Below are positions 26,194-33,855 of a stretch of 34,362 nucleotides of DNA, in pieces. The position numbers and the translations under genes are program-made. Position 1 is the first letter of the stretch. Each line of letters begins with the position of its first letter. Origin of the DNA: DASZIT01 sp036264255. GTDB taxonomy: Bacteria; Actinomycetota; Acidimicrobiia; Acidimicrobiales; RAAP-2. The notes below the pieces were generated by a model. It was given only the letters and a program-made list of their open reading frames with translations, was not told the DNA's origin and made no database searches. The stretch spans positions 1-34,362 of the forward strand of contig DATARI010000218.1 in NCBI GenBank assembly GCA_036264255.1, read 5' to 3'.

Positions 26194-27347
26194 GACTGGC
26201 CGCCACTTCCGGCCACCATCTGGAGCATCGACTGCGGCGAGGTGGAGGCGGCCGCCCCCGAGGTGCCGGTGGTGGGTCCGCTCAACGACGGAGGGGCGTT
26301 CCCCAGCGGGCCCGACCCCGGCGGCGGGTTGCCGCCGTTGTTGTAGAAGCAGGTGGTCTCGCCGGCCAGGCAGGTGTAGACCGACTTGACCTGGAACCAC
26401 TGGCCGTAGTTGGAGATGAGGGTGTAGGGGTTGAAGCCCGCCCCGAGCGACGACAGCCCGGCGTTCAGGCTCTTCTCGTGGTCCTGCACCACCGAGGTCA
26501 CCGACTGGAGATCACTGATGGTGCTGGCCAGGTTGCCTTGGTTGGACTGGACCACCGCGGCGATCTGCCCGGTGAACTTGGACAGGTTGGTCACCACGGT
26601 GTCGAGCAGGTCGTTGTGGGCGGCCAGGGTCTGGGACACCGACTGGAGGTTGTCGAGCAGACTGCCGACGTCAGTGCTCTTCTGGGCCAGGGCGCTGAGG
26701 ACCTGGTCGAGGGCGTCGATGACTTGGCCCACCTGGGTGTCGAGCGAGCCGACCGTCTGGGAGACGGTGGCCGAGTCGTTGATCAGCTGGTCGACCTTGT
26801 CCTGGTTCCCCTGGAGGGCGGCGAGCACGCTCTGGACGAAGGTGTTGGCCTGGGCCGGGTTCACCGCCGACAGGAACGGGCCGAGGGCGTTGAGGAACTG
26901 TCCCACCCCCGGATCGGCGATCGACTGGGAGAGGGGGATGACCGCGCCGGACTGGATGTCCTTGCCGGTCGCCCCCGGGTAGAGGTAGAGGAACTGCTGG
27001 CCGAGCACGTTGTTCTGCTGGAGGCCGGACTTGGTGCTCGAACGGAGGTGGACGTCGTTGTTGACCGAGAAGGTGACGATGGCATGGCCCCGTTGGACGG
27101 CGATGCCGGTCACCTGGCCCACCGTGACCCCGGCGATCTTCACCGCGTCGTTGGGCTGGAGCCCGGTGACATCGGCCAGCTGGGCCTGGTAGCTGGTGCG
27201 GTGGGTGAACAGCGAGATGTTCCCGACCCGGACGGCCAGCGCTACCAGCAGGACCAGGCTGACCACCACGAACACCCCGAATTTCAACAGGGTGGGAAGA
27301 TGGCTCTTCCGCCCGGAGGAGGCTCGGCGCCACGGCCAACGGGCCAT
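26190..27347 (-). CDS. mceB: Mce family protein, MceB position
   Basis: This 385-residue Mce protein has a basic N-terminus, one helix (21-41), the MCE domain (YQAQLADVTGLQPNDAVKIA to LGQQFLYLYPG) and a helical region rich in Gln, Ser and Val heptads. A closely spaced Cys pair (YTCLAGETTCFYN) and a Gly/Pro/Ser-rich tail follow. The ATG at 27347 shares one base with the mceA stop (TGATG) and the gene ends in an ATGA overlap with mceC. Membrane-anchored, extracytoplasmic. Confidence 0.94.
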
Positions 27348-28615
27348 CAGAGGCCCCCGAGGAGCATGGACAGGTAGCCGCTGAGGGACTGGGGAGCCGG
27401 GGCGGCCGGCGCGCCGATGGCCTGGTACACCTGCTGGGCCACGTTGTTGCCCTGCTGGGCGGTGGACGGGGCCGCCGAGGTGGTGGCGGCGGTGGTGGTC
27501 GTCCCGGTCGGGTTCAGTTGATTGAAGGTGGCGGTCTGGGCCGAGCAGTCGAAGCCGCCGCCGGCGGCGCCGAGGGCGGCCTGGAGGGGGGCGAGGGCGG
27601 CCAGCCCGGTGCTGGCCGGGGCGATCAGGCTGCAGACCAGGTCGTTGACCTGGGAGAAGTCGATGAATACCTGGAAGTAGCCGATCCGCGAACCGTCGGG
27701 GAGGGTGTCGGCTGGGGCGTTGGCGAACTTGTAGACGTATTGGTAGAGGCCCTTGAGCGTCTGCTGGATGTTGGTCTCGTGGCTGACCAGCACCCGGGTC
27801 ACGTTGTCACCGGTGGTCAGCAGGGTGGCGATGTCGGGATGGTAGAGGCTGAGGAACTGGGCGAGGTTCTCGGCCAGGGGGTTGAGCGACTCCAGCAGTC
27901 GCTGGAAGTTGTCCTGGGCCCGGTTGATGGCCGGCAGGGCGGTGTTGGCGTCCTGGGAGACGCCGTTCAGCTGGGCGGCGGCCGGGATGAGGGCGCCGTT
28001 GAGGGCGGACAGCGAATCGAGAGCGGTGAGTTGGGCCCCGAGGGTGGTGCTGAGCAACGTCCCGAGCTTCGCCCCTTCGGCGATCCCGGTGGCGATCTCC
28101 GCCCCCGCCCCGTTGGTGGCCTGGTCGAGCTCGGAGATGGACTGCGACAGGTCGGTGGTGTTGATCTGCTGGAGCAGGGGGTCGGCGACGGCCAGCAGAT
28201 CGGTGAGCTCGCTGGCCACCTTGGTGTGGGGGATCGGGGCTCCCGGCTTCAGGGTGGGGCCGCGCTGCCCGCTGGGGGAGGTGATGGAGACCACGTCGGC
28301 CCCGAACAGATTCTGGGGTTGGATGGTGGCCGTCCCGTCGGCCGGGAAGTGGAAGCTCGGGTAGAGGGTCAAGGTGAGCTGGGCCTGCCGGTGGACGAGG
28401 GCGATGGAGGCCACCCGGCCGACCTGGACCCCGGCGAAGTCGACCTCGGCGCCGGGCTGGATGCCCTGGCCGGCGGAGGCGAAGCGGCCGACCACCTGGT
28501 GGTTCCCGCTGTAGGCGCCGTTGACCCCCTTCTCGATCACCACCACTGCGGCCACCACCACCGCCAGGGCCACCAGTACCACCGCGGTTCGACCGAGTGC
28601 GCTGAGCCGCCTCAT
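27347..28615 (-). CDS. mceA: Mce family protein, MceA position
   Basis: First of six Mce subunits, 422 residues. It has a basic N-terminus, a helix (about 10-27, AVVLVALAVVVAAVVVIE), the MCE domain (HQVVGRFASAGQGIQPGAEV to FGADVVSIT) and a helical needle region. Two cysteines (DLVCSLI, FDCSAQ) and a Thr/Ala-rich tail ending SGYLSMLLGGL follow. ATG 28615 overlaps the yrbEB stop as ATGA; in-frame codons reaching to 30088 are antisense-free shadows of the yrbE genes and not part of this protein. Being directly after the permease genes is the usual mceA position. Confidence 0.94.
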   Translation of the reverse strand: MRRLSALGRTAVVLVALAVVVAAVVVIEKGVNGAYSGNHQVVGRFASAGQGIQPGAEVDFAGVQVGRVASIALVHRQAQLTLTLYPSFHFPADGTATIQPQNLFGADVVSITSPSGQRGPTLKPGAPIPHTKVASELTDLLAVADPLLQQINTTDLSQSISELDQATNGAGAEIATGIAEGAKLGTLLSTTLGAQLTALDSLSALNGALIPAAAQLNGVSQDANTALPAINRAQDNFQRLLESLNPLAENLAQFLSLYHPDIATLLTTGDNVTRVLVSHETNIQQTLKGLYQYVYKFANAPADTLPDGSRIGYFQVFIDFSQVNDLVCSLIAPASTGLAALAPLQAALGAAGGGFDCSAQTATFNQLNPTGTTTTAATTSAAPSTAQQGNNVAQQVYQAIGAPAAPAPQSLSGYLSMLLGGL

Positions 28616-29430
28616 CCCACCAGCCTGGCCCCGGCCGAGGCGCCACTGAAGAGGACAGTCGACAGGAAGAAGTTGAGCACCACCACCACGATGAGCGACA
28701 TCCGGATGGCCCGACCGGCGGCCACCCCCACCCCGGCGGGACCGCCTTCGGCCGAGTAGCCGTAGTAACAGTGGATGAAGGTCACCGCCACCACGAAGAC
28801 CATCGCCTTCACGAAGGAGTAGAGGACGTCCACCGGGGGGAGGAACAGCTGGAAGAAGTGGTGATAGGTGCCGACCGACAGGTGGAAGAGATCGGTGACC
28901 ATCAGCTGGGAGGCGATGAAGCTGGCGAAGAGGGCGGCCAGGTAGATGGGGATCATGGTGATGAGCGCCGCCCATACCCGGGTGCCGACCAGGTAGGTGA
29001 CGCTGTCCACCCCGATGACCTCGAGGGCATCGATCTCCTCGGAGACCCGCATGGCCCCGAGTTGGGCGGTGAAGCCGGCGCCGACCTGGGCGGCGAAGGC
29101 CAGACCGGCCACCAGCGGGGTGATCTCCCGGACATTGGCCAGGGCGGAGATGACCCCGGTGAAGGCCTGGGCGCCGATCTGGGACAGCCCGGTGAACCCT
29201 TCCAGGCCGACCTCGGTCCCGGTGAAGAAGGCGATCCCGATGACCACGAAGAACATGCCGCCGCCGATGACCACCGCGCCGGCCCCGACGGTGATGTCGG
29301 AGACCAACAGGGTGATCTCCCGGCGGTACTGAAGGGCGGCGGGGAGGGAACGGATGGTCCGCAGCCAGAACCGGGTCTGCTTGTACAGGTACCCGACCGG
29401 GCCGTTGCCGATGGCGGTGGTGGCGGCCAT
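28612..29430 (-). CDS. yrbEB: YrbE/MlaE-family permease, B subunit
   Basis: YrbE proteins form the inner-membrane permease of Mce lipid importers. This 272-residue protein has 5-6 hydrophobic segments (VVIGGGMFFVVIGIAFF, LVAGLAFAAQVGAGF, LITMIPIYLAALFASF, VVVVLNFFLSTVLF). It carries the MlaE-family signature AQLGAMRVSEEIDALEVIGV, the coupling region to the ATPase, and the conserved YSAEGGPAGVG near the end. ATG 29430 directly abuts the yrbEA stop (TAG-ATG, no spacer), and its own stop overlaps mceA by 4 bases. Confidence 0.95.
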   Translation of the reverse strand: MAATTAIGNGPVGYLYKQTRFWLRTIRSLPAALQYRREITLLVSDITVGAGAVVIGGGMFFVVIGIAFFTGTEVGLEGFTGLSQIGAQAFTGVISALANVREITPLVAGLAFAAQVGAGFTAQLGAMRVSEEIDALEVIGVDSVTYLVGTRVWAALITMIPIYLAALFASFIASQLMVTDLFHLSVGTYHHFFQLFLPPVDVLYSFVKAMVFVVAVTFIHCYYGYSAEGGPAGVGVAAGRAIRMSLIVVVVLNFFLSTVLFSGASAGARLVG

Positions 29431-30357
29431 CTAGATGCCTCGCTGGGGGATGAAGTTGAAGTAGATGACCGTCAACACGAAGTTGATGAAGAACGACACC
29501 ATGAAGGTGATGACGACGGCCTGGTTCACCGCGTCCCCCACCCCTTTCGGGCCGCCCTTGGCGGTCATGCCCTTGTAGCAGGCGACCATGGCGGCGATGA
29601 ACCCGAAGACCACCGACTTGAACAGGGCCATGGCCAGGTCGGCCAGCTGGCTGAGCTCGCCGAAGGTGGAGAAGAAGCTGCTGGCGGTGATGTGGATGTT
29701 GTGGGTGCCGAAGTAGAGGCCGCCGGCGATGCCGGCCACCGACACGATGGCGTCGAGGAGGAAGGCCACCAGCATGGCGGCCAGCAACCGGGGGAGGACC
29801 AGCCGCTGGAGGGGCTGGACCCCCATCACCTCCATGGCGGAGATCTCGTCCCGGATCTTGCGGGAGCCGATGTCGGCGCACATGGCGGAACCGCCGGCCC
29901 CGGCGATGAGGAGGGCAGTGGCCAGTGGAGCCTGCTCCCGCACCACGGCCAGGACCATGGCCGCCCCGAGTTGAGACTGGGCGCCGATCTGTTGGAGCAG
30001 GCCCCCGACCTCGAGGGCGATGACCGCCCCGAACGGCACCGAGATCAAGATGAGGGGGAGGGTGGTGACCTTGGCCAGGAACCAGCACTGGTCGAGGAAC
30101 TCGCCGACCGGGACCCCCTGCTTCAGGCCGAGGCGGAGCGCCTCGAAGCCGGAGGCGAACATCGCCCCGACCTCACCGAGGAACCACGAGACCTTCGGGA
30201 ACAGCGGGGGCCGGGAAACCCGGTGGCGGGGCAGCACCGAGGAAGGGGCAACCTGGACCTTCGGGATCTGTTCCGTGACAGGAGAAATCACCGCGATCTG
30301 GGCGGTATCCTCCCCGTCCCCGGTCACGCCCCCGTCGTGCCCTGTTTCTTCCGTCAC
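29431..30357 (-). CDS. yrbEA: YrbE/MlaE-family permease, A subunit
   Basis: First gene of the mce operon, encoding the second permease half. The 308-residue protein has a cytosolic N-terminal extension of about 50 residues that is not typical (relatives are about 265). The MlaE core follows: VTTLPLILISVPFGAVIAL, the signature SRKIRDEISAMEVMGVQPL, AFLLDAIVSVAGIAGGLYF, and the conserved KGGPKGVGDAV before the last helix. GTG 30357 is chosen because GGAG lies 5 bases upstream; a TTG at 30405 is a weaker alternative. Translation of yrbEB follows without a gap. Confidence 0.93.
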   Translation of the reverse strand: MTEETGHDGGVTGDGEDTAQIAVISPVTEQIPKVQVAPSSVLPRHRVSRPPLFPKVSWFLGEVGAMFASGFEALRLGLKQGVPVGEFLDQCWFLAKVTTLPLILISVPFGAVIALEVGGLLQQIGAQSQLGAAMVLAVVREQAPLATALLIAGAGGSAMCADIGSRKIRDEISAMEVMGVQPLQRLVLPRLLAAMLVAFLLDAIVSVAGIAGGLYFGTHNIHITASSFFSTFGELSQLADLAMALFKSVVFGFIAAMVACYKGMTAKGGPKGVGDAVNQAVVITFMVSFFINFVLTVIYFNFIPQRGI

Positions 30358-30637
30358 ACAGTCTCCGATGCCACAGCTGATGTACGAAAAATGTAGCCCT
30401 GGCAACCCCCGCTCAGACGATCGTCCGGCCGTGCTGCAAACACTGCGATTGAGGAACTTACCGGATAGTCAGAACTTGCGGTAGTCAGGGGATCTCAGGA
30501 TTCTCACAGCCGGCGGGGTCGCAAGGTTCCACCCCGGTTTGCGTTCCGTACTGTGGGTAGAGGGTTATGTAGTGAGGGGTAGATACTTTGTACCCACCGG
30601 TGTGCGAGGGCAATCAGAAAATGCGAGGATGAACGCC
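30358..30637. other. Divergent regulatory gap, mce operon and mceG
   Basis: This 280-base gap separates the mce operon from mceG and must hold the promoters of both. It is AT-richer than its surroundings, notably 30370-30400 and 30560-30630. No firm -35/-10 pair could be picked. Repeated elements are given separately. Confidence 0.6.
30553..30597. promoter_or_regulatory. Candidate operator upstream of mceG
   Basis: GTGGGTA (30553-30559) and TACCCAC (30591-30597) are a perfect 7-bp inverted repeat. A third copy of the half-site, GGGTAGA (30577-30583), repeats 30555-30561 at a spacing of 22 bases, about two helical turns, and also forms a 5-bp palindrome with TACCC at 30591-30595. This is a plausible repressor site or leader hairpin, about 40 bases before the mceG ATG. 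Confidence 0.35.
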
Positions 30638-31567
30638 ATGGCTGATCCGAATGGAGCTCCGGCGGCGGTCCCGGGTCTGCCGACCCAGGTGGTCCCGACG
30701 AGTGCGAATGGGACGGCCGGGCCGGCGTCGTCCTCCGATGCCGCCATCTCCATCCAGAACGTGACCAAGTCGTTCGGGTCCCACACCGTCCTCCAGGACA
30801 TCACCTTCGACGTTCCCCGGGGGAAGATCACCGCGGTCCTCGGCCCGTCCGGTACCGGGAAGTCGGTGCTGCTCAAGGTGGTCATCGGGCTGCTGAAGCC
30901 CAACAACGGCGGGGTCTACATCGACGGGGAGCTGATCAGCGAGCTCAACCAGAAGAACCTGTTCCGGGTGAGGCGCAAGTTCGGGGTGCTGTTCCAGGAC
31001 GGCGCCCTGTTCGGCTCCATGAACCTGTTCGAGAACATCGCCTTCCCCCTCCGGGAGCACACCAAGAAGAACGAGGGGGAGATCCGCAAGATCGTCCACA
31101 AGAACGCCGAGCTGGTCGGGCTCATGGACCACCTCCGCAAACTCCCGGGCGAGGTGTCCGGCGGCATGAAGAAGCGGGCCGGGTTGGCCCGGGCGCTGGT
31201 GCTCGACCCCGAGATCGTGCTGTTCGACGAGCCCGACTCCGGCCTCGACCCGGTGCGGGTGGCGTTCCTCGACGAGCTGGTGCTCGACGTGCAGCGGGAG
31301 ACCGGGGCCACCATCTTCATCATCACCCACAACATCCCGTCGGTGATGCGGACGGCCGACTACCTCGGGATGCTCTACCAATCCAAGTTGGTGCGCTTCG
31401 CCCCCAAGGACGAGATGTTCAAATCGCCCGACCCGGTCATCCACCAGTTCCTGAACGCCGACCTCGAAGGGCCGATCGGCATGGACGAGATGGCGGAGGG
31501 GAACACCCCCCGCGCCAGCTTCAGCGGCGAGCCGGTCGGGGTCGGAGCTTCTCCCGCCGCCGACTGA
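30638..31567 (+). CDS. mceG: ABC transporter ATPase MceG/MlaF-like
   Basis: MceG (Mkl) powers Mce lipid import by binding the YrbE permease. The 309-residue protein has a Ser/Pro/Ala-rich N-terminal extension (about 34 residues), Walker A GPSGTGKS (69-76), the Q-loop Gln120 in VLFQDGALFGSMN, the signature VSGGM (173-177), Walker B IVLFDEP (193-199) and switch His231 in FIITHN. 'DGALFGSMNLFENIAFPL' and 'SGGMKKRAGLARAL' are typical of the Mkl/MlaF group. ATG 30638 has GAGGA 8 bases upstream, better than ATG 30629. In mycobacteria mceG is usually away from the mce operons; here it is divergent and adjacent, so partnership is likely. Confidence 0.95.
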   Translation: MADPNGAPAAVPGLPTQVVPTSANGTAGPASSSDAAISIQNVTKSFGSHTVLQDITFDVPRGKITAVLGPSGTGKSVLLKVVIGLLKPNNGGVYIDGELISELNQKNLFRVRRKFGVLFQDGALFGSMNLFENIAFPLREHTKKNEGEIRKIVHKNAELVGLMDHLRKLPGEVSGGMKKRAGLARALVLDPEIVLFDEPDSGLDPVRVAFLDELVLDVQRETGATIFIITHNIPSVMRTADYLGMLYQSKLVRFAPKDEMFKSPDPVIHQFLNADLEGPIGMDEMAEGNTPRASFSGEPVGVGASPAAD

Positions 31568-31580
31568 CACCCTCGCCCGT

Positions 31581-31620
31581 CGGCTCCCCTCGTTGAGCCG
31601 CCTGCCGGCCGGGAGGCCGG
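31581..31620 (+). terminator. Two hairpins between mceG and purNH
   Basis: CGGCTC/GAGCCG (31581-31586, 31595-31600) and CCGGCC/GGCCGG (31605-31610, 31615-31620), the second with a GGGA (GNRA) tetraloop, lie 14-53 bases after mceG. No U-run follows, so the termination role is tentative. Confidence 0.35.
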
Positions 31621-31631
31621 GACCCCACTGG

Positions 31632-31637
31632 TAGCCT
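31632..31637 (+). promoter_or_regulatory. -10 box (TAGCCT) for purNH
   Basis: TAGCCT ends exactly 6 bases before GTG 31644, the spacing for transcription starting at the start codon, and no Shine-Dalgarno is present. No -35 is visible. Confidence 0.35.
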
Positions 31638-31643
31638 GCGGCC

Positions 31644-33845
31644 GTGGTCGCGGCTCCCTCCTCCGGCAGTGCTTCGCCGGTCGCCATCGGGGTGCTGGTC
31701 TCGGGGAGCGGCACCATTCTCGAAGCCATCCTCGGCGCCGGGCTCCCGGTCTCGGTGGTGGTGGCCGACCGCCCGTGCCGGGCCCTGCGGGTGGCGGAGG
31801 ACGCCGGTGTCCCCGCCGCCCTGGTCGATCGGGCCGCCTTCGGCGGGTTCGGGCCCGGGTTCGACCGCCCGGCCTACACCCGGGCGGTGGTGGAGGCGCT
31901 GGCCGAACACCGCGTCGGGGTGGTGGTGATGGCCGGATTCGGGACGGTGCTCGATCAGCCGATCCATACTGCTTATCCGGGCCGTATCCTGAACACCCAC
32001 CCGGCGTTGCTGCCCGCCTTCCCGGGGTGGCACGCGGTGCGGGACGCCCTGGCCGAAGGGGTGGCGGAGACCGGTACCACTGTCCACATCGCCACCCTGG
32101 CCATGGATGCCGGCCCGGTCCTGGCCCAGGAGGCGGTCCCGGTGTATCCGGACGACACCGAGGCGACGTTGCATGAGCGGATCAAGGCGGTGGAGCGGGT
32201 GCTCTACCCGGCCACCATCGCTTCGTTCATCGACAAGCTGGCGGTCCCGGCCGGGGATGAGCGAGGATCACCACTGGAGGTCAAGGCCATGAAGGCGCTG
32301 CTGTCCGTATACGACAAGACGGGACTGGTGGAGCTGGCCCGCGGGCTCTCCGGCCTCGGCTGGGAACTGATCTCCAGCGGCGGGACCTCGTCGGTGCTGG
32401 CCGACGCCGGCCTCCCCCATCTGGAGGTGGCCGACCTGACCGGGGCGCCGGAGATGCTGGGTGGGAGGGTCAAGACCCTCCATCCAACCATCCACGGCGG
32501 GATCCTGGCCGATCGCTCCCAGCCCGGGCACCTCGCCGATCTGGAGGACCAGGACATCGGTCTCATCGACCTGGTGGTGTGCAATCTCTATCCCTTCCGG
32601 AGCGACCCCTCCATCGAGCTGATCGACGTCGGCGGCCCCACCATGGTGAGGGCGGCGGCCAAGAACCATGCCCACGTCGGGGTGGTGGTGGACCCGTCCG
32701 AGTACGGCGGGGTGCTGTCCGAGCTGAAAGAGCACGGGACCCTGTCGGACGCCACCCGGTTCCGGCTGGCCCGGGACGCCTTCGCCAACACCGCCGCCTA
32801 CGACGCCGCCATTGTCGGGTGGTTCGATCAACGGGGCGCGCCGGCCACCGGAACCGCTCCGGAGGGGGAGTCGGAAGCCGCCATCCTCCCTCCCACCATC
32901 CACCTGACCCTGGAGCGGGCCGGCTCGCTCCGCTACGGGGAGAACCCGCACCAGCACGGCGCCCGCTACCGGATCGCCGGCGAGCACTCCTGGTGGGACG
33001 AGGTCGTCCAGTACGGCGGCAAGGAATTGTCGTACCTGAACCTGTTCGACGCCGACGCCGCCTGGCGGCTGGTCCACGAGCTCGCCACCCCGGGCGGCAC
33101 CGAGGTGGCCGCCGCCATCATCAAGCACGCCAATCCGTGCGGGGTATCGCTGGCCGACACCCTGACCACCGCCTACCAGCGCGCCCTGGACGGCGACCCG
33201 CTGTCGGCTTTCGGGGGGATCGTGGCCCTCGGCGGTCCGGTCACCGTGGAGGTGGCGGAGGCGATCGGCGCCGGGCCCCAGGCCGACGTGATCATCGCCC
33301 CCTCCTACGACGAAGCCGCCCTCGCCCTGCTCTCCTCCAAGCGGAAGGCCACCCGCCTGCTGTCGGCCCCCTCGCCGGAGCCGATCATCCGCCAGTACCG
33401 GGGGATGGGATCGACCGTCCTCGTCCAGGATGCCGACCGCTTCCTGGTGGACCCGTCGCTATGGGAGGTCGCCACCGCCACCCAGCCGACCGACGCCCAG
33501 TGGCGGGACCTGGCCCTGGCCTGGAAGGTCTGTGCCCGCACCACCTCCAATGCCATCGCCATCATCCGCCACGGCCAGGCGGTCGGGGTGGGGGCCGGCC
33601 AGTCCTCCCGGGTGGTGGCGGCGGAGATCGCGGTGTCGAAGGCCGGCGACCGGGCGCAGGGGGGGGCGGCGGCCAGCGACGCCTTCTTCCCGTTCCCCGA
33701 CGGCCTCGAGGTGTTGGCCGCCGCCGGGGTGGCGGTGGTGGTGCAACCGGGCGGGTCGATCCGCGACGGTGAGGTGACGGCGGCCGCCGATGCGGCCGGC
33801 GTGGCCCTGGTGATGGCGGGTGGCGAGCGCCACTTCCGGCACTGA
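31644..33845 (+). CDS. purNH: PurN-PurH fusion: GAR and AICAR transformylases, IMP cyclohydrolase
   Basis: One open frame of 733 residues joins two purine enzymes normally separate. Residues about 12-200 are PurN (phosphoribosylglycinamide formyltransferase): GVLVSGSGTILEAIL, RILNTHPALLPAFPG with Asn117/His119, and MDAGPVL with Asp155. Residues 216-733 are full PurH: ALLSVYDKTGLVELARGL and GGRVKTLHPTIHGGIL (cyclohydrolase), then RYGENPHQ, KHANPCG, GQSSRV and ASDAFFPFPDG (AICAR transformylase). Both use 10-formyl-tetrahydrofolate. The linker is short (about residues 200-215). GTG 31644 fits a leaderless start. PurH also has its own ATG at 32289 with GGAGG 8 bases upstream, so free PurH may be made as well. 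A one-base indel near 32253-32256 could create an artificial fusion; see findings. Confidence 0.9.
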   Translation: MVAAPSSGSASPVAIGVLVSGSGTILEAILGAGLPVSVVVADRPCRALRVAEDAGVPAALVDRAAFGGFGPGFDRPAYTRAVVEALAEHRVGVVVMAGFGTVLDQPIHTAYPGRILNTHPALLPAFPGWHAVRDALAEGVAETGTTVHIATLAMDAGPVLAQEAVPVYPDDTEATLHERIKAVERVLYPATIASFIDKLAVPAGDERGSPLEVKAMKALLSVYDKTGLVELARGLSGLGWELISSGGTSSVLADAGLPHLEVADLTGAPEMLGGRVKTLHPTIHGGILADRSQPGHLADLEDQDIGLIDLVVCNLYPFRSDPSIELIDVGGPTMVRAAAKNHAHVGVVVDPSEYGGVLSELKEHGTLSDATRFRLARDAFANTAAYDAAIVGWFDQRGAPATGTAPEGESEAAILPPTIHLTLERAGSLRYGENPHQHGARYRIAGEHSWWDEVVQYGGKELSYLNLFDADAAWRLVHELATPGGTEVAAAIIKHANPCGVSLADTLTTAYQRALDGDPLSAFGGIVALGGPVTVEVAEAIGAGPQADVIIAPSYDEAALALLSSKRKATRLLSAPSPEPIIRQYRGMGSTVLVQDADRFLVDPSLWEVATATQPTDAQWRDLALAWKVCARTTSNAIAIIRHGQAVGVGAGQSSRVVAAEIAVSKAGDRAQGGAAASDAFFPFPDGLEVLAAAGVAVVVQPGGSIRDGEVTAAADAAGVALVMAGGERHFRH
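32276..32291 (+). promoter_or_regulatory. Internal ribosome site and ATG at PurH domain
   Basis: GGAGG at 32276-32280 stands 8 bases before an in-frame ATG at 32289 (Met216), exactly where separate PurH proteins begin (KALLSVYDKTG). Internal initiation would give a 518-residue PurH. Confidence 0.6.
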
Positions 33846-33855
33846 GGGGCAACCG

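Noticed and set aside
28616..30088. N-terminal extension of the MceA frame
   Set aside because: It is an out-of-frame shadow of the two yrbE genes; the mceA start at 28615 overlaps the yrbEB stop.
30370..30402. TTGCCA/TACATC promoter for yrbEA on the minus strand
   Set aside because: The spacing is about 15 bases and several alternative boxes fit equally poorly.
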